Positions 20,203-30,359 of a stretch of DNA of 64,000 bases are shown here, one piece after another. This DNA comes from Blattabacterium cuenoti (GTDB taxonomy: Bacteria > Bacteroidota > Bacteroidia > Flavobacteriales > Blattabacteriaceae). The position numbers and the translations under genes are program-made. The stretch covers positions 453,061-517,060 of the forward strand of contig NZ_CP059211.1 of assembly GCF_014252115.1 (NCBI RefSeq), written 5' to 3'. Each line of letters opens with the position of its first letter. The first letter of the stretch is position 1. Under the pieces are notes generated by a model. That model searched no databases. It was not told the origin of the DNA and worked only from the letters and a program-made list of their open reading frames with translations.

Positions 20203-23200
20203 TTTTTTGTATTTTCTTCTACTTTCTGTATTTTCATATGCAATATGAATTTTCCTTCAAAATAGATTTTTTCTTCACTTCCTTCAAATTTCGTTTTATT
20301 GTTTTGTAAAATAATATTAATGCCAAGAGTTTCTTTACAAATAAAATTTTTATTATTTTGTATAATAATTTTTACTCTATTTTGATATTTTTTATCTTCT
20401 TTTACATTTTTTACATTTATGTATATAAGTATTTTTTCAGTTACATTATATTTTTTATCTTTCCTTAATTTTTGTATATGTCTAATCAATTCTCTAATAA
20501 AACCTTCCTCCCAAAGAGAATCTGTAATTCGTAAGTCTAATGCTATTGTAAATTTTTGATCAAATAAAACAGACCAACCTTTAATATATTCCGTACTAAT
20601 TTTAACATCTTCTAAAAAAAGAATAATTTCTTTTCCTTTCAGAAAAAAAATATGTTTTTTATTTTTCTCAAATGTTTTAATCTCTTTTTGACTAAACTTT
20701 TTCATAAGTTCGGAAATTTCCCGGGTTTTTTTTCCAAACTTGGGGCCCATAGATTGATAATTAGGTTTAATATGTTTAATATATTCAAGATTTTTATAAG
20801 AAGAAGAAAATTCTATTTTTTTTACATTAGCTTCTTGAGTAAGAATTTCAGATGATTGTTCCAATTGAAAACGCATTTTTTCATCCTTATTAGAAATAAG
20901 GATCATAAGTTTTTGTAAAGGTTGTCGAATTTTAATTTCATTTTTTTTTCTTATAGAAAAAACCATTGCAATAATTTTTTGAATCCAAAGCATTTTATTT
21001 TCCAATTTTTTATCAATTAAATTCAAGTTCCAACTAGGAAAACTTGCCATGTGAACACTTTTATAAGTTTCTTTTCCCGTAACAGAATTTAAATCCATAT
21101 ATAATTTTTCAGAAAAGAATGGAGAGATAGGAGAAATTAACTTAGCTACAACAATTAAACATTGATAAAGAATTTGATATGCAGATATTTTATTTTTTGT
21201 ATATTTTTCTTTCCAAAATCTTCTTCTACATAATCTTACATACCAATTGCTTAATTTATCTAAAACAAAAGATGATATTAAACGCGCAGTTTTAGTTGGA
21301 TTATAATTGGCATAATAATTATCTGTTTTTTTAATAAGAGTATTTAACTCAGAAATAATCCAAAAATCTAATTCTGTATAAGAATCTAAATATTCTTTTT
21401 CTTTATAAGAAAAACCATCAATATTAGCATACAAAGCAAAAAAAGAATAAATGTTATATAATGTTATAAAAAATTTATTTATAATAGTACGAATCTCATT
21501 TATATTAAATTTTAAATTATCCCATGGTTCAGAATTAAATATAAAATACCAACGTATTGCATCAGGACCATAATTTTTTATCAAATCAAAAGGATTTATG
21601 GTATTTCCTTTACTTTTCGACATTTTACGACCATATTGGTCTAATACTAATCCTGTTGATATAACATTTCTATACGCTACGGAATCAAATAATAAACTAC
21701 TAATACTATGCAAGGTAAAAAACCATCCTCTTGTTTGATCTACCCCTTCCGAAACAAAATCAGCAGGAAATAATAAATTTTTATCTATAAATTCCTTATT
21801 TTCAAATGGATAATGAAACTGAGCATATGGCATTGCACCAGAATCAAACCACACATCAATCAAATCTGATTCCCTTTTCATAGGTTCTCCTTTCGGAGAA
21901 ACCAATATTATTTTATCTAAAATATGTTTATGTAAATCTATTTTATTATAATTATGATTACTCATATCATCTAATATAAAATCTTTAAATATGTTATATG
22001 GCATAAAACCATGTTTAACAGATTTTCTAATTTCAAAAATTAGATCTTTTATAGATCCTATTACGACTTCTTCATCTCCTTTTTCTGTTCTCCAAATTGG
22101 AAGAGGGGTCCCCCAATATCTAGAACGTGAAAAATTCCAATCTTTTGTATTCTTTAACCAAGAAGAAAAACGTTTTTTACCTATAAAACCAGGATACCAT
22201 TGAATTTTATGATTCATAAAAATCATTTTTTCTTTTATTTTTTCTGTTTTTATAAACCATGAATTCAGTAAATAATAAAGTATTGGCTTTTCTGTCCTCC
22301 AACAGTGTGGATAAGAATGGATATATTTTTCTGTTCTAAATATTTTTTGTTCCTTTTCCAAAAAAAGAATTATTTCTTTATCTACTGAAAAATAGTTTTC
22401 TTGATTTTTGTTAAATTCATTTTTGACATATTTTTCAGAAAATCCATAAGGAAAATTTTTGATAAATTTTCCTTGAAAATCGACTAGAGGGACAGGTATG
22501 TTTTCTTCATTTAAAACTAACATTGGAGGAATATCATATTTTTTAGATACCATAAAATCATCTATTCCAAATGTAGGAGAAATATGAACAATACCTGTTC
22601 CTTCTTCAATATTAACAAAATCTCCTGGTACAATTTGAAATGCATTTTTTTCGTTATAATAAGGTTTAAACCAAGGTAATAATTGTTCATATTTTCCAAA
22701 TATTAATTCTTTTCCTTTAAATTTTTCTATTATCAAATAAGGAATTTTATAATTTTTTTTATTAATTTTTTCATAACAGTCTAATTCAACTTGACTTGAA
22801 ACAGAATAAAACTGATTCGATAAAAATATTTTATTAATTAGTTTCTCGGAGATAATAATATTTTCTTTTAAAAAGGTATATGTGTTATAAGTTTTAACCA
22901 ATACATAGTCTATGTCATAACCACAGGCTAACGCTGTATTTGAAGGAATAGTCCAAGGAGCTGTTGTCCATGATATCAAATATATATTGCCTGTAATATT
23001 TCGAAATTTATTGGGTAAAGTATTTTTAATTGCCTTAAATTTTAAAAATGCAGATAATTGCTTTACTTCTTTATAAGTACCAGGCATATTTAATTCATGA
23101 TAACTTAATCCTGTTCCTGCAGCAGGAGAATAAGGTTGAACTGTAAAACCTTTATAAATAAGATTTTTACTGTACAATTTTTTTATTAACCACCAAATGG

Positions 23201-23678
23201 TTTCTATATATTTTGCATCATAGGTAATAAAAAAATCTTCTAAATTTAAAGAATATCCTATTTTTTCTGTGAATAATTTCCATGTTTTCAATGATTTATT
23301 AACAAAATCTTTACAAAGATTATTATATTTTTTTACACTAATTTTTTGTCCTATATCATTTTTAGTAATTCCCATTTTTTTTTCCACATTCAATTCTATT
23401 GGAAGACCATGAGCATCCCACCCAGCTTTTATAAATACTTTTTTACCTTTAAGCGTATGATATCTATAAAAAATATCCTTTATAGTTCTAGCTAGAATAT
23501 GGTGAATTCCGGGTTTTCCATTTAAAGATGGTGGACCTTCATATAAAATATATGAATATGAAAGAGGATTTTTTTTACTATTATTTTGTAAAATTTTAAG
23601 TTCTTTCCAATATTGATAGATTTCTATAGTTATCTGACTAAGATTCAATTTTTTATATTCTTTGAACATTATTGACAT
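20199..23678 (-). CDS. ileS: Isoleucyl-tRNA synthetase
   Basis: This class I synthetase charges tRNA-Ile and edits valine. It has 1159 residues, in line with the longer Bacteroidetes form. The HIGH-type motif PSLNGKPGIHH is at about 50-60, and the CP1 editing insertion follows (SWTTAPWTIPSNTALA). WFDSGAMPYAQ and KMSKSKGN (about 687-694) complete the catalytic core, followed by the anticodon-binding helical domain and a divergent C-terminus. The classical C-terminal zinc finger is not obvious. ATGs at 23678 and 23669 are both possible starts. It is translationally coupled to the DksA-like gene. Confidence 0.97.
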   Translation of the reverse strand: MSIMFKEYKKLNLSQITIEIYQYWKELKILQNNSKKNPLSYSYILYEGPPSLNGKPGIHHILARTIKDIFYRYHTLKGKKVFIKAGWDAHGLPIELNVEKKMGITKNDIGQKISVKKYNNLCKDFVNKSLKTWKLFTEKIGYSLNLEDFFITYDAKYIETIWWLIKKLYSKNLIYKGFTVQPYSPAAGTGLSYHELNMPGTYKEVKQLSAFLKFKAIKNTLPNKFRNITGNIYLISWTTAPWTIPSNTALACGYDIDYVLVKTYNTYTFLKENIIISEKLINKIFLSNQFYSVSSQVELDCYEKINKKNYKIPYLIIEKFKGKELIFGKYEQLLPWFKPYYNEKNAFQIVPGDFVNIEEGTGIVHISPTFGIDDFMVSKKYDIPPMLVLNEENIPVPLVDFQGKFIKNFPYGFSEKYVKNEFNKNQENYFSVDKEIILFLEKEQKIFRTEKYIHSYPHCWRTEKPILYYLLNSWFIKTEKIKEKMIFMNHKIQWYPGFIGKKRFSSWLKNTKDWNFSRSRYWGTPLPIWRTEKGDEEVVIGSIKDLIFEIRKSVKHGFMPYNIFKDFILDDMSNHNYNKIDLHKHILDKIILVSPKGEPMKRESDLIDVWFDSGAMPYAQFHYPFENKEFIDKNLLFPADFVSEGVDQTRGWFFTLHSISSLLFDSVAYRNVISTGLVLDQYGRKMSKSKGNTINPFDLIKNYGPDAIRWYFIFNSEPWDNLKFNINEIRTIINKFFITLYNIYSFFALYANIDGFSYKEKEYLDSYTELDFWIISELNTLIKKTDNYYANYNPTKTARLISSFVLDKLSNWYVRLCRRRFWKEKYTKNKISAYQILYQCLIVVAKLISPISPFFSEKLYMDLNSVTGKETYKSVHMASFPSWNLNLIDKKLENKMLWIQKIIAMVFSIRKKNEIKIRQPLQKLMILISNKDEKMRFQLEQSSEILTQEANVKKIEFSSSYKNLEYIKHIKPNYQSMGPKFGKKTREISELMKKFSQKEIKTFEKNKKHIFFLKGKEIILFLEDVKISTEYIKGWSVLFDQKFTIALDLRITDSLWEEGFIRELIRHIQKLRKDKKYNVTEKILIYINVKNVKEDKKYQNRVKIIIQNNKNFICKETLGINIILQNNKTKFEGSEEKIYFEGKFILHMKIQKVEENTKK

Positions 23679-23729
23679 AAGGTAGCTATAATAATAAATT
23701 AATAATCTTCTATTTTAATAATTTTAGAT

Positions 23730-26303
23730 ATGAATAAAAACGAAACTCTTTTTTACAAAAAAAAAGAAGAAACTCCATTAATAAAGCAATATAATAATAT
23801 AAAAACTAAATATCCAGATACGATTCTATTATTTCAAGTTGGAGATTTTTATGAAACTTTTGGGGAAGATGCTATTAAATGCTCTCAAGCATTAAATATT
23901 GTTTTAACCAAAAGATCTCAATTACATCTAGCAGGCTTTCCTTACCATTCTTTAAGTACTTATTTACCCAAATTAGTACGTGCAGGATTTCGTGTGGCAA
24001 TTTGTAATCAATTAGAAGAACCTAAAAAAGGAAAAAATCTTGTAAAAAGAGGAGTTATAGAACTTGTAACTCCAGGAGTTACCATAAATGAAAATATTAT
24101 ATATCCTAAGTCAAATAATTTTTTATCTTCTATTCATGTGGGGAAAAATAAAAGTTTCGGGTTAAGTTTTTTAGATGTTTCTACTGGTGAATTTTTTGTA
24201 ACAGAAGACACTAAAGATAATGTTTTACAATACTTAGAACATTTTCATCCTAGTGAAATCCTTTTTCAGAATAAGGAAAAAAAATTTTTTGATCAATTGT
24301 TAAAAAAAAAATATTATACTTTCTCAATTGAAGATTGGATGTTTGATTATTCATTTGCATATGAAAAACTAATATCACACTTCAATGTAAATTCTTTAAA
24401 AGGATTTGGAATTAATGATCTAAAATTAGGAATTATTTCTTGTGGAGTAATTTTATCATATTTACATAACACTTCACATTTTAATATAAAACATATTTCT
24501 AATATACAAAGAATCAGAAAAGAAAAATACATGTGGATAGATGATTTTACTTTCAGAAATTTGGAGATATTTCATCCTTTGAATAAAGAAGGAGTTTCTT
24601 TAATAAAAATATTAGACCGTACTATTACTCCTATGGGAGGTAGGTTATTGAAAAATTGGATTCTCTTTCCTTTAAAAAACTTATTTCATATAAAAAAACG
24701 TCATCAAATAGTATATGAATTATACGTTAATAATATGATACGTCTTTTTACAAAAAAAAAATTGAAAAATATTTATGATATAGAAAGGCTAACTTCTAAA
24801 ATAGCTATTGGAAATATTTCTCCACGTGAAATATATACATTATATAAATCTCTAACATCTATTATGGAAATAGAGAAAAAATTCCTATCTCAAAAATCTA
24901 CGATCCTTATAGAAATTGGAAATTCTTTTCAAAATTGTAATTCGATATGCGAAATAATTAAAAATACAGTACAAGAAGACCCTCCACATCAAATTGAAAA
25001 AGGAAAAGGAAATGTTATAGTTAAAGGGTTTTCTAAAGAATTAGATAAAATTCGTATGATATATTTTTCTCAAAAAGAATATTTAGAAAAACTTTGTTCG
25101 AGAGAACAATTTAAAACAAAAATTGATAATCTAAAAATTGGATATAATCACATTTTTGGATATTTTTTTGAGGTTAAAATTTCTAAAAAAGATAAAGTGC
25201 CATCTCACTGGATACAAAAACAAACACTGACAAACTCTATTCGGTATATTACTGAAGAGTTAAAAAATTATGAGATGAAAATTTTTAATGCAGAACAAAA
25301 AATATTTTTTTTAGAAAAAGAAATATTTGATAATCTAATTAATCAAATATTAAAAACAATAGAATTATTACAAAAAAATGCAAAAATAATAGCTAAACTA
25401 GATGTTTTATCTTCTTTCTCTAATTTAGCATTAGAAAATAATTATATAAAACCAAATATAAACGATTCTTTAAAAATATCAATAATCAAAGGACGGCATC
25501 CGGTTATTGAAAGGCAATTCATTGACAAAACTTCGTATATTCCTAATGATATTATTTTAAATAAATCAAACCAACAAATATTGATTATTACAGGACCAAA
25601 TATGTCAGGAAAATCCGCTATTTTACGTCAAACTGCTATTATTATATTGATGGCCCATATTGGAAGCTTTGTTCCTGCTGAATATGTAGAAATAGGATTA
25701 ATAGATAAAATATTTAGTAGAGTTGGAGCTTCAGACAATATTTCTTTAGGAGAATCAACTTTCATGGTTGAAATGAACGAAACCGCAAACATATTAAATA
25801 ATCTTTCCAAAAGAAGTTTTCTCATTCTAGATGAAATAGGTAGAGGAACAAGCACTTATGATGGAATATCAATAGCGAAATCTATCATAGAATTTTTACA
25901 TGAAAAAAATGTACGTCCTCTAACTTTATTTGCTACACATTATCATGAATTAAATGAAATGAGTCTTTCTTTTAAAAGAATAAAAAATTATCATGTTTCT
26001 GTGAAAAGAAAAAATGATCACATTATTTTTATGCGAAAATTAATAGCAGGAGGTAGTGAACATAGTTTCGGTATTTATGTAGCTAGAATATCAGGAATGC
26101 CTATAGAAATCATTGAAAATGCAAAAAAAATATTAAATACACTAACATCAAAAAAAAATAGAATAAAAATAAATCAAAAAAGAATTTTCTCTTTGTTAAA
26201 AAAAATAATGTTTTCTCTAAAAGAAATCAAGAATATTGATTCTTTATCTATAAAAGATGCAATAATAAAAATTAATGAAATTAAAAATCTATTAGATTAT
26301 TAA
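23730..26303 (+). CDS. mutS: DNA mismatch repair protein MutS
   Basis: MutS recognises mismatches and small loops and starts repair with MutL. It has 857 residues, full length. The mismatch-binding Phe-x-Glu is intact (F40-Y41-E42 in VGDFYETFGEDA). The ATPase has Walker A GPNMSGKS at about 622-629, then the signature with DEIGRGTSTYDG (Walker B) and the conserved ATHYHEL. The core and lever domains look complete, so I see no sign of decay. It is transcribed alone on the plus strand, divergent from ileS with 51 bases between, and followed by two tRNAs. Whether mutL is present cannot be told from this window. Confidence 0.98.
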   Translation: MNKNETLFYKKKEETPLIKQYNNIKTKYPDTILLFQVGDFYETFGEDAIKCSQALNIVLTKRSQLHLAGFPYHSLSTYLPKLVRAGFRVAICNQLEEPKKGKNLVKRGVIELVTPGVTINENIIYPKSNNFLSSIHVGKNKSFGLSFLDVSTGEFFVTEDTKDNVLQYLEHFHPSEILFQNKEKKFFDQLLKKKYYTFSIEDWMFDYSFAYEKLISHFNVNSLKGFGINDLKLGIISCGVILSYLHNTSHFNIKHISNIQRIRKEKYMWIDDFTFRNLEIFHPLNKEGVSLIKILDRTITPMGGRLLKNWILFPLKNLFHIKKRHQIVYELYVNNMIRLFTKKKLKNIYDIERLTSKIAIGNISPREIYTLYKSLTSIMEIEKKFLSQKSTILIEIGNSFQNCNSICEIIKNTVQEDPPHQIEKGKGNVIVKGFSKELDKIRMIYFSQKEYLEKLCSREQFKTKIDNLKIGYNHIFGYFFEVKISKKDKVPSHWIQKQTLTNSIRYITEELKNYEMKIFNAEQKIFFLEKEIFDNLINQILKTIELLQKNAKIIAKLDVLSSFSNLALENNYIKPNINDSLKISIIKGRHPVIERQFIDKTSYIPNDIILNKSNQQILIITGPNMSGKSAILRQTAIIILMAHIGSFVPAEYVEIGLIDKIFSRVGASDNISLGESTFMVEMNETANILNNLSKRSFLILDEIGRGTSTYDGISIAKSIIEFLHEKNVRPLTLFATHYHELNEMSLSFKRIKNYHVSVKRKNDHIIFMRKLIAGGSEHSFGIYVARISGMPIEIIENAKKILNTLTSKKNRIKINQKRIFSLLKKIMFSLKEIKNIDSLSIKDAIIKINEIKNLLDY

Positions 26304-26372
26304 AATTTGCTATATATATAAAGTGTACTTAAATTAGTTATATGAATAAATAATATGTGAATATTCTTAAAT

Positions 26373-26445
<73 letters not shown>

Positions 26446-26453
26446 CATAACGC

Positions 26454-26539
26454 ACCCGGATGGTGGAATTAGGTAGACACACAGGACTTAAAATCCTGTG
26501 ATCATTATGATCGTACGGGTTCAAATCCCGTTCCGGGTA
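26454..26539 (+). tRNA. tRNA-Leu (anticodon TAA)
   Basis: An 86-base class II tRNA. The acceptor is ACCCGGA/TCCGGGT with discriminator A. The anticodon stem is CAGGA...TCCTG around CTTAAAA (anticodon TAA). The long variable arm has TGATCATTATGATCG and the T arm is ACGGG/CCCGT. It converges on guaB, only 9 bases away, with no terminator visible. Confidence 0.95.
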
Positions 26540-26548
26540 TTGTTTTTA

Positions 26549-28012
26549 TTAACTATAATTAAAATAATTAGGTGATTCTTTAGTAATATTTACACTATGA
26601 GGATGATTTTCTTTTAATCCTGACTTGGTAATTTTTACAAATTTACCTGTTTTTATTAATTCTGTAACACTGGAAACACCACAATACCCCATTCCTGAAC
26701 GTAATCCTCCACAAATTTGGTAAATAACATCTTTCATTTTTCCTTTATAAGGAACTATAGCTTCTATTCCTTCTGGAACAGACTTTTCATTAAATTGAAA
26801 ATAACGATCTCCACCTCCTCTTTTCATAGCTACTAATGATCCCATTCCTACATAAGTTTTAAACTTTCTTCCTTGAAAAATTACTTCTTCTCCTGGAGCT
26901 TCATCTGTTCCAGCAAATAAACTTCCAATCATAACAGAACTAGCTCCAGCAGCAATCGCTTTTACCACATCTCCTGAATATCTAATTCCTCCATCAGAAA
27001 TTATGCTAACATTTCTTTTTTTAGCATATTCATAAACATCGTTAATAGCTGTTATTTGTGGCATTCCTACTCCTGCTATAACTCTTGTTGTACAAATAGA
27101 ACCAGATCCAATCCCTACTTTCAAAACAGAACTACCGGCATCTATCAAATCTTTAGCTCCCTCCATAGTCACTACATTTCCTGCTAATAATGTAATCTTT
27201 GGAAAAGAATTTTTGATTAATTTTATTGTTTTTAATATTCTAGAAGAATGACCATGTGCCGAATCTATAGCTACAATATCTACTCCTATCTTCATTAAAG
27301 ATTCCACTCTTTCTAAAGTTTTTTTGTCTATACCGACAGCAGCCCCTACACGTAAGCGTCCTCTAGAATCTTTACAAGCATTAGGGTATTCAATTAAATT
27401 ATCAATATCTCTAATCGTAATTAATCCTACTAATTTATTATAATCATCTACAATAGGTAATTTTTCTATTCTTTCTTTTAATAAAATATTTTTAGCTTTT
27501 TCTATAGTTATGTTTTTTTTGGATGTAATCAATTTTTCTTTTGTCATTACTTCTTCAACTAAAGTGTCTAAATCTGTACGATATTTGATATCTCTTCTAG
27601 TAATAATTCCTACTAATAAATGATCTTTTTCTATAACAGGTAATCCAGAAATTTTAAATTTTTCCATAAGAAATTGAGCATATCTTAATGTTGAATTTCT
27701 AGAAAGAGTAATAGGATCATCTATCATTCCACTTTCACTTCTTTTAACTTTATAAACTTCTTCTGATTGATTTTTTATATTCATATTTTTATGAATAATT
27801 CCTATTCCTCCTTCTCTAGCTATAGATATAGCCAAAGAAGATTCTGTTACTGTATCCATAGCAGCACTTAATATAGGAATATTCATAGTAATATCAATGG
27901 TAAGAGTAGTTTTAAGAGAAACTTCCGATGGAAGAATTGAAGAAAAAGAAGGAACAAGTAAAACATCATCAAAAGTAAGAGCTTCTTTTAAAATCTTTTT
28001 ATTTAAAGACAT
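26549..28012 (-). CDS. guaB: Inosine-5'-monophosphate dehydrogenase
   Basis: GuaB oxidises IMP to XMP with NAD, the committed step to GMP. It has 487 residues, normal length. The TIM barrel is split by two CBS domains at about 95-205. The active-site loop [11 protein letters not shown] carries the nucleophilic Cys307. The C-terminal flap contains [18 protein letters not shown] and the family end follows. The ATG at 28012 fits the family start ([14 protein letters not shown]). It is a single-gene unit; no exact TAnnTTTG was found in the 184-base gap before it. Confidence 0.98.
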   Translation of the reverse strand: MSLNKKILKEALTFDDVLLVPSFSSILPSEVSLKTTLTIDITMNIPILSAAMDTVTESSLAISIAREGGIGIIHKNMNIKNQSEEVYKVKRSESGMIDDPITLSRNSTLRYAQFLMEKFKISGLPVIEKDHLLVGIITRRDIKYRTDLDTLVEEVMTKEKLITSKKNITIEKAKNILLKERIEKLPIVDDYNKLVGLITIRDIDNLIEYPNACKDSRGRLRVGAAVGIDKKTLERVESLMKIGVDIVAIDSAHGHSSRILKTIKLIKNSFPKITLLAGNVVTMEGAKDLIDAGSSVLKVGIGSGSICTTRVIAGVGMPQITAINDVYEYAKKRNVSIISDGGIRYSGDVVKAIAAGASSVMIGSLFAGTDEAPGEEVIFQGRKFKTYVGMGSLVAMKRGGGDRYFQFNEKSVPEGIEAIVPYKGKMKDVIYQICGGLRSGMGYCGVSSVTELIKTGKFVKITKSGLKENHPHSVNITKESPNYFNYS

Positions 28013-28130
28013 AATTTTTATTTTCTATTTTTTATAATTTAATAAAGACATAATATTCTTATTCTCAAACTAAAGAGAAAAAATAAAATCTAATTATACT
28101 CTATTTTTAAAAAATACGAATAATGATATA

Positions 28131-28161
28131 TTTTTTCATTCAAAATTTTTATATAAATTTG
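28131..28161 (+). promoter_or_regulatory. Candidate promoter for the short lipoprotein gene
   Basis: TTTT (28131-28134), a 19-base spacer and TAAATTTG (28154-28161) match the Bacteroidetes consensus with a perfect -7 box and three of four -33 bases. It lies about 36 bases before the ATG at 28197. The rest of the 184-base gap (28013-28196) between divergent guaB and this gene shows nothing else recognisable. Confidence 0.55.
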
Positions 28162-28196
28162 CCCAGAAATATGTAATAACTGAAATACTATCGATT

Positions 28197-28490
28197 ATGA
28201 TGAAAAAATTAAGAATTACAGTCACTACGATTTTATTAGCAATGTTTTTGTTTGCTATTAGTTGCAATAACAAAAATAAAAATGAAAGCAATTCCACTCC
28301 AACAGAAGAGGAAAAAACATCTAATAATAATGAAAATCAGACAGATACAAATAGTAGTACAAACACCCCTCCTGCAACTAATGAGGATGCCTCAAAAAAT
28401 AACAATGAGGACAATAATAACAACAACAATACATCTGAAAAAGAAAAAGGAGCAACTGAGGAAAACGATAAAACTAACAACAACAAATAA
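28197..28490 (+). CDS. Short Asn/Glu/Thr-rich predicted lipoprotein of unknown function
   Basis: I do not recognise this 97-residue protein. Residues 1-22 form a lipoprotein signal peptide: a KK start, a hydrophobic stretch, then LFAISC with the lipidated Cys at residue 23. The remainder is a low-complexity hydrophilic tail of Asn, Glu, Thr, Ser and Lys, including a run of seven Asn (74-80), with no hydrophobic core. It is therefore probably a disordered surface or periplasmic tether. Two ATGs in tandem (28197 and 28200) are both possible starts. It stands alone between divergent guaB and convergent rplS, with a promoter-like sequence and a strong terminator, so it looks like a real monocistronic gene. 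The poly-Asn composition partly reflects AT bias. Confidence 0.75.
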   Translation: MMKKLRITVTTILLAMFLFAISCNNKNKNESNSTPTEEEKTSNNNENQTDTNSSTNTPPATNEDASKNNNEDNNNNNNTSEKEKGATEENDKTNNNK

Positions 28491-28510
28491 TTAAATAAAA
28501 AATAAAGTGT

Positions 28511-28550
28511 AAGCGAAAAAAATAGTGGAATACTATTTTTTTCGCTTTTT
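28511..28550 (+). terminator. Strong hairpin terminator between lipoprotein gene and rplS
   Basis: AAGCGAAAAAAATAGT (28511-28526) pairs perfectly with ACTATTTTTTTCGCTT (28532-28547) across a five-base loop, followed by TTT. The 16-bp stem ends at the rplS stop, so it may serve both convergent genes. It is the only convincing intrinsic terminator I found in the window. Confidence 0.85.
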
Positions 28551-28893
28551 AACTTCTGATTCTTGCTTTTTTTCCTTTTAGACTTCTAAAATAATAAATT
28601 TTAGATCTTCTAACTTTTCCTTTTTTATTCACTTCTATTTTTTGTATGTTAGGTTGATTAAAAACAAATATGCGTTCTATTCCTATACCTCCACTTATTT
28701 TACGAATAGTAAATGTTTTAGTTAATCCTTTTCCTTGTTTTTTTATAACTACACCTTTAAAAGATTGAATCCTTTTTTTTTCTCCTTCTTTGATTTCGAA
28801 AAAAATAGTAATTGTATCTCCTGAACGAAATGATGGAAAATGATTTTTAGACAAAAATTCATTTTCTATATATTTTGTAATATTATGAAACAT
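28549..28893 (-). CDS. rplS: 50S ribosomal protein L19
   Basis: L19 sits at the 30S-50S interface. It has 114 residues. The SH3-like core shows FRSGDTITIFFEIKEGEKKRIQ near the N-terminus and FKGVVIKKQGKG, FTIRKISGGIGIERIF and the end LKGKKARIRS, all typical of L19. It is the last gene of the sdhC-to-rplS run on this strand, 18 bases after glmM, and is closed by the hairpin at 28511-28550. The usual rimM-trmD neighbours are absent. Confidence 0.97.
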   Translation of the reverse strand: MFHNITKYIENEFLSKNHFPSFRSGDTITIFFEIKEGEKKRIQSFKGVVIKKQGKGLTKTFTIRKISGGIGIERIFVFNQPNIQKIEVNKKGKVRRSKIYYFRSLKGKKARIRS

Positions 28894-28911
28894 AATTTTA
28901 TTTATAATTAA

Positions 28912-30300
28912 TTATAACTTTTTTATTTCATTTATAATTTTTTTTGATAAAAAATCAGCTCTTTTTTTTGAAGTACTTTCTGTATGAATTCTAATGATAT
29001 TTTCAGTGTTTGATTTTCTTATATGCATCCATTCATTATATTTTAAATAAATTTTAATTCCATCACTAAAATCCATTTTTTTTCCTTTATATTTTTTTTT
29101 TATTATTTTTAATAATATATCCATTTTTTCTTGAGAAAAAAATCGAACTTTTCTTTTCGACATAAAATAGTTAGAATATCTTTTTCTTAATTTAGATAAT
29201 GGAATATTAGAAAGTTTTGCTACTTTTGTTAAAAATAAAGCAATTCCAATCAATGCATCTCTTCCATAACGTAAACCAGGATAAATAATACCTCCATTTC
29301 CTTCTCCTCCAACAACAGCATGAACTTCTTTCATTTTTTTGACAACATGTACTTCTCCAACAGGAGAAGAGTAATAGGGAACACCCTTTTGCATAGAAAG
29401 ATCTTTTAATGCACAAGAAGATGATAAAGTCGAAACAATAGGACCCAACTGATTATCCAATATATAATCCGCTATGGATACTAAAGTATATTCTTCCCCA
29501 AAAAAATCGCCATTTTCACAAATAAATACAACACGATCCACATCAGGGTCTACAGAGATTCCTAAATCTGCTTTTATATCCGGTACTTTTTTACAAATTT
29601 CTCTTAAATTTTTTTCAATAGGTTCAGGATTATGAACAAAATCACCATTAGGACTACAATACATTCTAATGACATGAACTCCTAAATATTCCAGTAAAAT
29701 AGGAACAGCTATTCCTCCTGTAGAATTAATTCCATCTACCACTATTCTTAATTTTGCTTTTCGAATAATATTTTTATCTATAATAGGTAATGAAAGAATT
29801 TTTTCTACATGTTTATGAATATAATTCTCTTTATAAAAAAGATTACCTAATCTATTATATGAAGAAAAATTAAAATATTTTTTTTCTGTTATATGTAATA
29901 ATTTATCAAAATCTTTTTCAGATAAAAATTCTCCATAAGAATTAAACATTTTTAATCCATTCCAATTTTTAGGGTTATGACTTGCCGTTAACATCACACC
30001 TCCATCAGCTTCCTCCTTCATAACAGCAATTCCAACAGTAGGAGTTGTAGACAAACCAATATTTAAAATATTCACTCCAAGAGTTTGAAAAGTAATTATT
30101 AAAAATTTTTGAAATAACACAGAAGAAACTCTCCCATCTCTTCCTAAAATTAAAAAAAATTTTTTCTTATTTTTATATTTTCTTTTCATCCAGAAAACAT
30201 ATCCTGCAGCAAATTGGATTATATCAATAGGAGAAAAACTATTTCCAATTTTTCCACCTAATGTTCCTCTTATTCCAGATGAAGATTTTACAAGTGTCAA
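28912..30300 (-). CDS. glmM: Phosphoglucosamine mutase (alpha-D-phosphohexomutase family)
   Basis: This enzyme interconverts glucosamine-6-phosphate and glucosamine-1-phosphate on the way to UDP-GlcNAc. It has 462 residues. The phosphoserine loop TASHNP has S107 as the catalytic residue. The metal loop is DPDVDRV, and the sugar-binding loop reads GEGNGG instead of the GExSGH seen in E. coli GlmM. I recall the GEGNGG form from the archaeal and Bacteroidetes type. The C-terminal phosphate-binding domain is RIHTEST. Phosphomannomutase activity is an alternative, but with murA and ddl retained the glucosamine role is more likely. It lies between a LolE-like permease gene and rplS. Confidence 0.85.
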   Translation of the reverse strand: MTLVKSSSGIRGTLGGKIGNSFSPIDIIQFAAGYVFWMKRKYKNKKKFFLILGRDGRVSSVLFQKFLIITFQTLGVNILNIGLSTTPTVGIAVMKEEADGGVMLTASHNPKNWNGLKMFNSYGEFLSEKDFDKLLHITEKKYFNFSSYNRLGNLFYKENYIHKHVEKILSLPIIDKNIIRKAKLRIVVDGINSTGGIAVPILLEYLGVHVIRMYCSPNGDFVHNPEPIEKNLREICKKVPDIKADLGISVDPDVDRVVFICENGDFFGEEYTLVSIADYILDNQLGPIVSTLSSSCALKDLSMQKGVPYYSSPVGEVHVVKKMKEVHAVVGGEGNGGIIYPGLRYGRDALIGIALFLTKVAKLSNIPLSKLRKRYSNYFMSKRKVRFFSQEKMDILLKIIKKKYKGKKMDFSDGIKIYLKYNEWMHIRKSNTENIIRIHTESTSKKRADFLSKKIINEIKKL

Positions 30301-30359
30301 AAATTAATTGAATTTTTATTCCATTATTAAAACAAAAATACAAAATTAAATTTTTTGAT

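Noticed and set aside
28252..28494. Alternative +1 frame inside the lipoprotein gene
   Set aside because: It lacks a signal or domain and is a shadow of the AAT/AAC-rich frame, which has a proper lipobox.
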